Assembly (NCBI RefSeq): GCF_000252165.1
Contig: NZ_BAET01000022.1
Coordinates: forward strand, 43,801 to 107,800
Direction of reading: 5' to 3'
DNA length: 64,000 nt
Origin: Glaciecola punicea ACAM 611
Lineage (GTDB): Bacteria; Pseudomonadota; Gammaproteobacteria; Enterobacterales; Alteromonadaceae
Positions 9,577 to 17,665 of this stretch are shown here, one piece after another (position 1 is the stretch's first letter; each line of letters opens with the position of its first letter). The position numbers and the translations under genes are program-made. The notes below the pieces were generated by a model that was not told where the DNA came from, ran no database searches, and saw only the letters and a list, made by a program, of their open reading frames with translations.

Positions 9577-12474
9577 TTATATCAGCTTTTCTTGTGCTTG
9601 ATTGGTTTCACCTGCAAAGCTATGTGTAAACTCCTCGCTGCCCTGCCAATAAACACGATGGCGTTCGTTATGATAAGGTAGCGCGGTAATCAGCGCGTCC
9701 ATAACATGCCTTCTGCCTATTTTAGCCTGTAATTCAGGGCTGGTAGAGTGCGTGCCTGCGGCCATTAAATTAAACCCGTTTTGCGCTAAATCGGCCAACC
9801 ACCAATCAAACTGGCCTATGTCTATATTGGCTATTTCATCGTGTACAATGGGGAATGAGGTTTCGCAGTTATGGTCAATTAGGCGTTTAAGTAGCAGTTG
9901 TACTAGCTTAATTTTGATTAAGGCGTTGGTTGAATTGCTTTGCTTTTTATCTTCTTTACCGGCTTTACCGCTTATCTGAACGCGTGGTTCGAACGATTCT
10001 ATTACCTGGCTCATGGTTAAGGTAAAGTTGTCGTCTTGATCGAAAAAGCGCTCGGCGAAGGCCACTAAGCGCACGTAAAAATCATCAGACTGCATTTGCC
10101 TGCTGTATAAATTGGTTTCAGCAAACTCGTTTACCAAGGTTTCAAACTGTTTGTTTATACCGACTTCAAATTCTACCGACGCCACATTGTTAATGCTCAG
10201 TCCGCCAAAGGCCTGATTAATATCTTTTTCAAAAGATTTAATCACACGGTAGTTTTGCACAATAATTTCTTTTTTATTGCCGATGGTTTGGTTGTGCTCT
10301 TCTATTTGCTTGCCTAGCAATTCTCGCTGGGTGTCGATATTGGCGTACACTTCGCCAATATCGTCAAAGCAGGCGACTATTTCAGGCCAAAACGGGGTGT
10401 CGTCTTTTATGCCGTGTTTGTCTGATATAATTTTGCGATCGATAAAATCGCGCAGTCCACTTATAAGGTCAAATTGTAGCTGCTCTAAATTACGAGCGCA
10501 TTGCGAGAACATTTGAATATGGTCGTCGTTTAAATAGCCAGCAAATTCTATGTTGTCATCAAGCATGTTAAGCCATTTGCTGTGAAGATTAGTAAAGCGG
10601 GTTAATTGCTGTGAGTAGTGCTTGTTTTGGGTGATACCCTGTTGGCAGTCGTCATAGTCGCTTTTCGTTTTAAATTGGCGAGTGGTCGCATCTATTAATG
10701 TGCGCTGCGTGCTATCTGTAGTCTTGTCAAAGGCTGTTATATTGATTTGCGCAGTGTCTATTTCGCCTAACAAAATGTCGCTGCGCTTGCTGGCGTAGTG
10801 CACGTTTTCCAAGACCTGAATATCGTTTTGGGCCAGTGCAATATCACGCTGAAGCTGTTTTAAGGATTGCTGTGCGTGCAAAGCATTGCCTTGCTGCGAG
10901 TCAATGTTGTTCTTCTGCTTTTCTAAAGCTTGAATTTCCTGCAGGTTTTTTTCAAGTAGGGCTTTATGATTAGTCTTGCTGTAAGGCCTAAACTGCAGTT
11001 TCGTGTCGAAAAACTGATAGTGACTTGCCTGTGTATCAAACAGTGCTGCAAAACCTAGCAGTGCTTCTTGCTGAGATTGTGAAAGCGCTTGGCCTGCGTT
11101 AGCATTAGCAAGCGATGGGTTAACGCTGTGCAGCCAGTCTAGCTGCTTTTTTGGTATCTGTTGTTCTAAGTCAAACTGCTTATTGTTAATAGCGTGCTGA
11201 AAATTTGCCTGCTCGCTTTTGAGAATATCTAATTTAACTTCGAGTTTCGACAGAGCTTCGGCGCGGCTAATATTACCTGTTTGCACCCCTAGCTGCGTTT
11301 CTTTTTCGTCTAAATCGTCTTGCAGGAACGCCTGTATGACTTCACTTGTTTGCCCTGAATATTCGGTTTGCAGGCGGCGAAAGCTATCCAGTGTCTCCTG
11401 ATGCTGCTTTTGTTCCTTTTCTTTTTCTTTTAAGGCGCGTTTTTCTAGCGCGGTTTTCTCTTTAAGCTCAGACAGCACCCGCTGCTGTTTATCGTGTTTG
11501 TCTTTGGCAAGGGTATTTTTGCTAGCGAGCTCTTGTAGCTCTATACTTAAGTTTGCGCTACTGGCGTTAAGCCATGCAATAGACGGTTTCACTTGTTCAA
11601 GCGCGGTCAAGTATTCTTCAAAACTGGCTTTGTGCTTTAGTAGCTTATCGTAAAGTGATGTTTGATTCACAACCGCGGTTAGCTGCAGTTCTTGCGCTTT
11701 TAAGTTTTCGTGCTGTTCTTTAAACTCAGAAATACTAAAGCGCAAATGGTCTTGGGTACTTTTTTTACTGCCTTCAATAATATTCGCAATAGCATCGGTA
11801 AAAGGCCTTCTATTCTTACTTGAGGCAACAAACAAAAGCTTTATTAGCGCGCGCAGTGAGTTAATCGTTTGTGGCTCTTGGTTCTTCAGTGGAAATAGGG
11901 TGTAGCGGGTCGACTGTAAATCGCTTTCATATAGCAAAGCCGCCACTTTTGAGGGCTCTTTAGCCAGTACGCAGGTATTGTCATGGGTTTGAATATAATC
12001 GTATACTCGCTGCTTGCTTAAATTGCTCACGCGCTCACCAATACCGTCGGGGTCATTACCTTGCTGCCAAAACAAATGGCGCAGTTTGTCAAAAGGGAGT
12101 TGGGTGAACATACGTTCAAACTTTAAGCGGCCATTGTTGGCAGCGCTTAAAATTTGGCAGCAGTGCGGGCCGTCGTATACGCGTTTTTCATACTCTAATA
12201 TAAGAAAGCTAAACTTACTGGGAAAGTAGTGATTAAAAGTTGTTTCAGACGCGTAAGTATCACCGTTGCTGTCGCAAAAACCAAAGTTAATGGCTTGCTT
12301 AGCCATAGAACACTCTGGCAAAAAGAACAGCCTAATAGCGTTAATTAAGCTAGATTTACCCACATTTCCCTCTGCAACCAGCATACAGTGAGCGTCTACG
12401 TCGAGCTCGGCGTAGGCAAATTCACTTGAATCTACGGCAATGATACGTTTCACGCCAATAAACAGCTTGCTCAT
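9577..12474 (-). CDS. SMC-like ATPase, MksB/JetC-like
   Basis: A 965-residue SMC-type ATPase. The N-terminal Walker A is EGNVGKSS (residues 35-42), an atypical version lacking the usual second glycine pair. Long coiled coils occupy about residues 240-470 and 490-650 (many Glu/Lys/Gln heptads such as ALEKRALKEKEKEQKQHQE), and a Walker B-like IVHDE occurs near 875. The canonical LSGGQ signature is not evident; a GKAGKEDKKQSNST segment sits where it would be expected. Size fits MksB/JetC, which extrude DNA loops in chromosome organisation or plasmid restriction. The start has AAAGGAAC about 6 bases upstream. It heads the operon with kleisin, KITE, sbcD and sbcC. Confidence 0.7.
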   Translation of the reverse strand: MSKLFIGVKRIIAVDSSEFAYAELDVDAHCMLVAEGNVGKSSLINAIRLFFLPECSMAKQAINFGFCDSNGDTYASETTFNHYFPSKFSFLILEYEKRVYDGPHCCQILSAANNGRLKFERMFTQLPFDKLRHLFWQQGNDPDGIGERVSNLSKQRVYDYIQTHDNTCVLAKEPSKVAALLYESDLQSTRYTLFPLKNQEPQTINSLRALIKLLFVASSKNRRPFTDAIANIIEGSKKSTQDHLRFSISEFKEQHENLKAQELQLTAVVNQTSLYDKLLKHKASFEEYLTALEQVKPSIAWLNASSANLSIELQELASKNTLAKDKHDKQQRVLSELKEKTALEKRALKEKEKEQKQHQETLDSFRRLQTEYSGQTSEVIQAFLQDDLDEKETQLGVQTGNISRAEALSKLEVKLDILKSEQANFQHAINNKQFDLEQQIPKKQLDWLHSVNPSLANANAGQALSQSQQEALLGFAALFDTQASHYQFFDTKLQFRPYSKTNHKALLEKNLQEIQALEKQKNNIDSQQGNALHAQQSLKQLQRDIALAQNDIQVLENVHYASKRSDILLGEIDTAQINITAFDKTTDSTQRTLIDATTRQFKTKSDYDDCQQGITQNKHYSQQLTRFTNLHSKWLNMLDDNIEFAGYLNDDHIQMFSQCARNLEQLQFDLISGLRDFIDRKIISDKHGIKDDTPFWPEIVACFDDIGEVYANIDTQRELLGKQIEEHNQTIGNKKEIIVQNYRVIKSFEKDINQAFGGLSINNVASVEFEVGINKQFETLVNEFAETNLYSRQMQSDDFYVRLVAFAERFFDQDDNFTLTMSQVIESFEPRVQISGKAGKEDKKQSNSTNALIKIKLVQLLLKRLIDHNCETSFPIVHDEIANIDIGQFDWWLADLAQNGFNLMAAGTHSTSPELQAKIGRRHVMDALITALPYHNERHRVYWQGSEEFTHSFAGETNQAQEKLI

Positions 12475-12550
12475 GAATGTTCCTTTCCTGTTTGTGGGAG
12501 TCTATATTACGTTTTGATCCGGCAATTTGCTATTGCTAAGGACTGCTAAA

Positions 12551-12591
12551 TTTGAAACCAAGGGATCAGATTCGTTGAAACCTGTTTCAAA
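12551..12591. repeat. TTGAAACC direct and inverted repeats upstream of the SMC operon
   Basis: TTGAAACC occurs at 12552-12559 and 12575-12582, with the inverse GTTTCAAA at 12584-12591. These form a dyad about 80-120 bases upstream of the SMC start. It may be an operator, or the remnant of a REP-like element (the stretch between reads AAGGGATCAG, similar to the element near 25.9 kb). Confidence 0.35.
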
Positions 12592-12612
12592 CACCTAGCG
12601 CTTTACTATCTC

Positions 12613-13194
12613 TTAAAGTGGCTTTGAAAGCTGATTAAGCGCATGCTCTATTTGAAATACATGTTGGTCTATTTCATCGTAATGCCTTAGCGCATCGGCG
12701 AGCATGTAAACGTAATCGCGATTAGGCCCGCTAGGCCCCGATGAATCAAAGATTTGCTTAGCAATGTCTTGCGTGCTTGCTTCGCCTAAATATGCTTCAT
12801 TATCAGGACTTGCAATATACACTAAGCCTTGCACAGTGCGCGTGTCAGCCAAGCTAATGGTTACCTTATGACGTAAGTAGCCATTTTTCTCCCTGTGATC
12901 TAAATGATCAAACACGCTTGGGTTAACCTTAAATGCTTTGCCAAAGCATCTGGTATTTTCTATGGATGAAAGTGTAAGCACTCTGCCAGGATGTGCTACG
13001 GTGCCTCGATGGTCGTGACTCCCCTGCCAAAAACGGCGCTCAAAGCCACTAATATGCGCGTTTTCGCACTCAATAAACTTAAAATCGACCTTGTAAATAA
13101 GCGAACCGTAGCCGAACACCCAAATTTCGTCAAAGTCAGCTAAGTTTTGTCTTTGTTTATTTATCGCCTGTGTATCAAACACTATGCTTGTCAT
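12613..13194 (-). CDS. ChaC-like gamma-glutamylcyclotransferase
   Basis: Likely degrades glutathione (or gamma-glutamyl compounds) to 5-oxoproline and Cys-Gly in the cytoplasm. The substrate-binding loop VFGYGSLI is near the N-terminus, and the catalytic glutamate lies in LDHREKNGY. The segments QGSHDHRGTVAHPGRV and YVYMLADALR match the ChaC subgroup. I chose the ATG at 13194, giving 193 residues; a GTG eight codons earlier is possible. It is separated from the neighbouring TonB receptor by an intrinsic terminator and appears monocistronic. Confidence 0.85.
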   Translation of the reverse strand: MTSIVFDTQAINKQRQNLADFDEIWVFGYGSLIYKVDFKFIECENAHISGFERRFWQGSHDHRGTVAHPGRVLTLSSIENTRCFGKAFKVNPSVFDHLDHREKNGYLRHKVTISLADTRTVQGLVYIASPDNEAYLGEASTQDIAKQIFDSSGPSGPNRDYVYMLADALRHYDEIDQHVFQIEHALNQLSKPL

Positions 13195-13303
13195 GCTCCT
13201 AATTCCGCATTTAGACACGTAACGTTATCATTAGCGAACAAACTTAGACACCTAAGTGCGCGGCAAAATGCGGCCCAATTGAGGAGTTTATTATTGATAT
13301 ATG

Positions 13304-13337
13304 AAAAAAGGCAGCTCTTTATTGAGCTGCCTTTTTT
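13304..13337 (-). terminator. Strong intrinsic terminator after the TonB receptor gene
   Basis: A perfect 8-bp stem GGCAGCTC/GAGCTGCC (13310-13317 and 13324-13331) with a 6-base loop, flanked by A6 and T6, so it can act on both strands. It lies 17 bases past the TonB receptor stop. Confidence 0.9.
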
Positions 13338-13354
13338 AAGTGCTGTACCTAGTT

Positions 13355-15814
13355 TTAGAATGAATATGAAATAGACGCACCAAAGGTTCTAGGTTGATTA
13401 GGGTAGCCATTGAAGCTACCGGTTTGAATGGGCGGTGGGAATCCCGATACGAAATATTCATCGTTATTCAAATTACGCACCCAAGCCTGCAGCGAAATAC
13501 CATTTTCAAAGGTTAGGCCCGCGCTTGCGTTAAAGGTACTGACTTCGCGCGTAATCCTTTCGGGAACGTTATCCACTAATCGGGCTTCACTTTCATATAT
13601 ATAGTCGGTACGAACATAGCCAAAGGCACCGTTGGCGAAATCAAATTCGTATTTGATACCAAGTGTGAAGCTTCGCTCATGAATCCCCGCGGGCATTTTA
13701 CCTGTTAAATCTACAACGATGGCGCGGTCGTTTTCGTCTACACCAGAAGCGCCCACAAACGAGTCATAGATAGGATCAAGTATAATACCGCCAAAGAGCA
13801 AGCTTATGCCGTCAAAGGGTCTGTACACCGAGTCAAATTCGAGACCTGTTGTAGACTGCTGACCCGCATTGGCTAATACAAAGCCGGTGCCCACAAAGGT
13901 GCTAGACTGAAAGCCTTCTATTGTTTGGTCGAACAAGGTAATGTTAAACGCGCCTAGTTTAAAGCGTGATTTCATGCCAATTTCGAACACTTCTGACTCT
14001 TCTGGACCCGCAAAACGCGTGCCATAGCTCTGATTTTTCTGCAACAGGCCGGCTGTGCTCAAGTCACCTTGGTCTGCCGGGAAGGGGCGAGTATCGCGCG
14101 ATAGGTTCCACGAGGTGGCTTTAAAGCCCGTCGCGGCGGTAGCAAAGAAGTTGAAGTTTCGGTTTAACTCATAGGCTAAACGTATGCTGTAAGTAGTTTG
14201 ACTGTCATCGCTTTTACCGTCTTCGATCGCATTGGGGAAATCGAGTTGCTGTGGCAAAAACTGCACTGTTTGCAAGGTCGGTATAAAAATCCCCGTTATA
14301 CCTGGAACGGAGCCTAAGGGTATGCCAAATACCGTTAAGTCATTTACTAAGTCAATGCTTGACAACACTTCAACATTGTTAGTTATCAACGACACTTCTT
14401 TTTGATCGTCGGTGTAGCTTGCGCCAAATGTTGCGGTTACATCTTGGGTAAGCTTATAGTCTAAATTGACGAACAGTGAAAAGGCGTCGTTTTGCTGTAA
14501 AAATTCAGAATTAACTGCTAAACCTTCCTGAAAGAATGTGCCGGGGGCTTGATTAAATAAGCTTTCGGCTGTCTCAAATAAAGGTTGCAACCCTAAGACA
14601 TTAAAAAATGGCCTGGCGCCATTGCCGTAAATTAAAGAGTCACCGGTGTCTACTTCTTCACTGAAGAAAAATGCACCTGCCATCCAGCTAAAATCGTTAT
14701 CACCCGTTGAGGTTAAGCGCAATTCTTGGGTGAAGGTCTCAATTTCGGTATGGCCCTCTTCGGTCAAAATATCTAAGGAGGTATAGTCAACATCTACCAA
14801 ATAATTAGCATCGTTGTTGCGCAAAGCGGTAATTGACGTTAACGCAAAGGTATCAAAATCAACGTCTATTTGCATTGAGATACCGCTATCTTCTACCGTG
14901 TTGTTTGGGTCTATATTAAGCGCTGACTCAAAAGCGAATGGATCGGCTGTGTCAAGAACCACACCGCCTAATGCACGAACTGCTGCGGTTGTGGGTCCGT
15001 TAACTATATCGGCAACGGTACAGCAAGCTTCATCAAGCTCACTGGTGTCGGCTATGAAGCGAATAGTGACATCGTCAGTCGCTTGGAATAGCAATTGAGC
15101 GCGTAAATTCCAGCGATCACGATCATTTATATTGCCTAGGCCTACCACCGACTCGGTATAGCCATCGCTTTTATTGATGCCGCCAGACACACTAAACGCT
15201 AGGGTATCTGACAAACCACCGGTAAAGTGCCCGCGCAGCAGTGATTGACCATAATTACCAACACCAAACTCAATTTTTGCTTGGTTGTCGAATGATGGCG
15301 CGGCTGTGCGCACATTAATAACGCCCGCAGAGGCATTTTTTCCAAATAAGGTGCTTTGAGGACCGCTTAATATTTCCACTTGTTCTAGGCGGGGTAAATC
15401 GCCAATTTGCGCTGCTGCGCGTGAGCGATAAACACCGTCTATGAATACGCCCACAGAAGGCTCTATGCCGGTGTTATTAGCACCGTTACCAAATCCGCGA
15501 ATTGAAAAGTTGGTATTGTAAGAACGCTGCAAAGGCGCAACGCGCAAAGTAGGTACCAAGCTTTGTAGATCTTGTAAATCCAATATGCGCGCTTGTTCTA
15601 TTTCTTCAGCGCTAGTAACGCTAACGGCAATAGGTGTTTGCTGCAGGCTGGTGGGGCGTTTAGAAGCGGTTACCATTATAACTTCTAAGTCGTCTTCTTG
15701 ATCTGCAGCGGGTGTTTCTTGTGAAATTGCAGCGGTAGATGATAGCCCTAACGAAAGCGCAATAATTGCTGCTAGGGGAGTGCGACTAAATATAGATGAA
15801 GTTTGTTTAAGCAT
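13355..15814 (-). CDS. TonB-dependent outer-membrane receptor
   Basis: Outer-membrane gated transporter of an unknown substrate. From the chosen ATG it has a signal peptide (basic MLKQTSSIFSR, hydrophobic core, cleavage near AAIS), a TonB-box-like EVIMVTASKR, a plug domain (TPIAVSVTSAEEIEQ; SIRGFGNG; VFIDGVYRSR; LEQVEILSGPQSTLFGKNA), a long beta-barrel, and a C-terminal strand ending in SYSF. About 819 residues, a normal length. A start nine codons earlier (15841) is possible, but GAGAAAAAT just before 15814 favours the later one. No adjacent partner genes hint at the ligand; the sequence is of the broad FecA/CirA-like type seen repeatedly in Alteromonadales. Confidence 0.9.
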   Translation of the reverse strand: MLKQTSSIFSRTPLAAIIALSLGLSSTAAISQETPAADQEDDLEVIMVTASKRPTSLQQTPIAVSVTSAEEIEQARILDLQDLQSLVPTLRVAPLQRSYNTNFSIRGFGNGANNTGIEPSVGVFIDGVYRSRAAAQIGDLPRLEQVEILSGPQSTLFGKNASAGVINVRTAAPSFDNQAKIEFGVGNYGQSLLRGHFTGGLSDTLAFSVSGGINKSDGYTESVVGLGNINDRDRWNLRAQLLFQATDDVTIRFIADTSELDEACCTVADIVNGPTTAAVRALGGVVLDTADPFAFESALNIDPNNTVEDSGISMQIDVDFDTFALTSITALRNNDANYLVDVDYTSLDILTEEGHTEIETFTQELRLTSTGDNDFSWMAGAFFFSEEVDTGDSLIYGNGARPFFNVLGLQPLFETAESLFNQAPGTFFQEGLAVNSEFLQQNDAFSLFVNLDYKLTQDVTATFGASYTDDQKEVSLITNNVEVLSSIDLVNDLTVFGIPLGSVPGITGIFIPTLQTVQFLPQQLDFPNAIEDGKSDDSQTTYSIRLAYELNRNFNFFATAATGFKATSWNLSRDTRPFPADQGDLSTAGLLQKNQSYGTRFAGPEESEVFEIGMKSRFKLGAFNITLFDQTIEGFQSSTFVGTGFVLANAGQQSTTGLEFDSVYRPFDGISLLFGGIILDPIYDSFVGASGVDENDRAIVVDLTGKMPAGIHERSFTLGIKYEFDFANGAFGYVRTDYIYESEARLVDNVPERITREVSTFNASAGLTFENGISLQAWVRNLNNDEYFVSGFPPPIQTGSFNGYPNQPRTFGASISYSF

Positions 15815-16148
15815 ATTTTTCTCGTGTGCCGTGTGTAGCATCGTAAGTGTGGTGAATTCTTTGCCCTATTTTGGGCGCCCTTTTTGCACTATCTGGCTAA
15901 CTTCTGTGTTGGCAATAGTAGCCTGCAGTATTTAAGCATTTTTACATAAGTGCTCTACCTATGAGAATAGCAAAATTTATTATTAAAAGTAAATTATTTG
16001 TTAAGCGAGTGTAAATAAACTTTAGCGCTTCGGCAATAATCGCGATAAGTGTGCCGATCGCTATTTGCTTTATGCAGGGTGCAATTGTAAAGTTACGCGT
16101 ATGGCATGGCATAACTAATCGTATTTACAAAGAGGGAGCGACTGCAGT
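15815..16148. other. Divergent intergenic region
   Basis: About 330 bases between the TonB receptor and the DUF1294 gene, reading away on both sides. It is AT-rich and should hold both promoters. I see no RNA gene or strong dyad. Confidence 0.4.
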
Positions 16149-16493
16149 ATGCAATTCATTTATTTATCGCTTGCACTGTTGCTAGCTTTATTACTCGCCT
16201 TCTTTTTAGGCAATCTTCATGAAAGGTTTGTGCTTGGATACTTGGGCCTTAGTGTTATTACTTACTATGCGTATGCGCTCGACAAATCAAGATCTAAAAG
16301 GGGTACATGGCGAATACAAGAAAGTACATTGCACTTGCTCTCTTTACTTGGTGGTTGGCCAGGGGCAGCTTTCGCGCAGCAATATTTACGGCACAAGTGC
16401 TCGAAAAAGTCGTTTCAAATTACATACTGGGGCACTGTTATTGCTAATCTCGCCTTATTTGTGGGACTTATCTATTATATTAAAGTCAAATAA
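16149..16493 (+). CDS. DUF1294 family small membrane protein
   Basis: A 114-residue inner-membrane protein of unknown function. The family pattern is clear: ALDKSRSK, GTWRIQESTLH, LSLLGGWPGAAFAQQ and LRHKCSKKSFQ. There are hydrophobic segments at the N-terminus (two close helices, residues 1-45) and C-terminus (residues 92-111). Some family members carry a cold-shock domain in front; this one does not. It lies between a TonB receptor and the msr genes with no evident operon. Confidence 0.85.
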   Translation: MQFIYLSLALLLALLLAFFLGNLHERFVLGYLGLSVITYYAYALDKSRSKRGTWRIQESTLHLLSLLGGWPGAAFAQQYLRHKCSKKSFQITYWGTVIANLALFVGLIYYIKVK

Positions 16494-16628
16494 CATGCTG
16501 GTTTTATTAAAGTGATTCCGCACATTTTGGTCTGTTCGCTATCTCAAAGCGTAAACCATACAGTCTAGGTCTACTTTTTAGCACAAGCTAGTCCAACATT
16601 GCAGACATTTATTAACAAAGAGGAAACT

Positions 16629-17078
16629 ATGGGTAACTATCAAAAGTCGACGCAAGCAATCTCAGCTTTATCACCAGAGCAATATCGAGTGACGCAAGAA
16701 AATGGTACCGAGCATCCCGGCACCGGCGAGCTACTTCACAATACCGAAGTGGGAATATATGTTGATGTCGTTTCAGGGGAGCCTTTATTTGCTTCGTCTT
16801 CTAAATATGAGTCAGGGTGCGGTTGGCCTAGTTTCACCAAAGCCATAGACCCAGTCAATGTGAATGAAATTACCGATACGTCTTTAGGCATGATGCGCAC
16901 TGAAGTTCGCTCTTCTCATGGTGATAGTCACCTTGGGCACGTATTTCCTGATGGACCTGCTGACCAAGGCGGTTTGCGCTATTGCATTAATTCAGCCTCA
17001 CTGCGCTTTGTGCCAAAGGATGAAATGGCTAAGCAAGGCTACGAAGCCTATTTAGATCAAGTGCAGGAGTTATCATAA
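16629..17078 (+). CDS. msrB: Methionine-R-sulfoxide reductase MsrB
   Basis: Repairs methionine-R-sulfoxide in oxidised proteins. The MsrB core is visible: [23 protein letters not shown] and the catalytic cysteine in [11 protein letters not shown]. The CxxC pairs that bind structural zinc in many MsrB proteins are absent, so this is the non-zinc type. The start at 16629 has AGAGGAAACT directly ahead; an in-frame ATG at 16599 lacks a site. The stop overlaps the msrA ATG by one base (TAATG), so the two stereospecific enzymes are translationally coupled. Confidence 0.95.
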   Translation: MGNYQKSTQAISALSPEQYRVTQENGTEHPGTGELLHNTEVGIYVDVVSGEPLFASSSKYESGCGWPSFTKAIDPVNVNEITDTSLGMMRTEVRSSHGDSHLGHVFPDGPADQGGLRYCINSASLRFVPKDEMAKQGYEAYLDQVQELS

Positions 17079-17575
17079 TGGCAAGTGAACGCGCAGTATT
17101 AGCCGGCGGCTGTTTTTGGGGCATGCAGGACCTAATTCGCAAGCGAACTGGGGTTCTAGCAACCCGCGTGGGTTATACGGGCGGTGAGGTCGTAAATGCG
17201 ACTTACCGCAATCATGGAACGCACGCCGAAGGCATTGAAATTGAATTTGACAATGACGTCACGAGCTACCGTGAAATTTTAGAATTTTTCTTTCAAATAC
17301 ACGATCCGAGCACTAAAAACAGGCAGGGCAACGACCTTGGAGTGTCTTATCGCTCCGCTATTTACTTTGTGTCGCAAACGCAAAAAGATGAGGCACTTAA
17401 CACGATTGCCGACGTTGACGCCTCAGGTATATGGCCGGGTAAAGTAGTTACAGAAGTAGAGCCTGTTGGCGATTTTTGGGAAGCTGAGCCAGAGCATCAG
17501 GATTATTTGGAAACGCGTCCTAACGGATATACCTGCCACTTTCCAAGACCAAACTGGAGCCTACCTAAACGATAA
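17078..17575 (+). CDS. msrA: Methionine-S-sulfoxide reductase MsrA
   Basis: Reduces methionine-S-sulfoxide. The active-site motif GGCFWGMQ lies at residues 10-17, and the family segments [28 protein letters not shown] and [12 protein letters not shown] follow. 165 residues is a typical length. Coupled to msrB by a one-base overlap. The sequence lacks an export signal, so it acts in the cytoplasm. Confidence 0.95.
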   Translation: MASERAVLAGGCFWGMQDLIRKRTGVLATRVGYTGGEVVNATYRNHGTHAEGIEIEFDNDVTSYREILEFFFQIHDPSTKNRQGNDLGVSYRSAIYFVSQTQKDEALNTIADVDASGIWPGKVVTEVEPVGDFWEAEPEHQDYLETRPNGYTCHFPRPNWSLPKR

Positions 17576-17636
17576 AGACAAGTGTAGAGCGCATTGGCCT
17601 GTGCTTTGCAGCTTCTAATTACTCGCTTAAGTAAGC

Positions 17637-17661
17637 AAAACATGCCATTAGCAGACATGTT
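17637..17661 (-). terminator. Probable weak terminator after dld
   Basis: A six-base stem AACATG/CATGTT (17639-17644 and 17656-17661) whose minus-strand reading is followed by TTTTG. It sits between the convergent msrA and dld genes, right after the dld stop. Confidence 0.4.
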
Positions 17662-17665
17662 CGCG

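Noticed and set aside
3206-15000. A jetD/mksG-type nuclease gene near the SMC set
   Set aside because: I looked on both sides and found only sbcDC downstream and a ChaC-like gene upstream beyond an intergenic gap; no TOPRIM-like gene is present.
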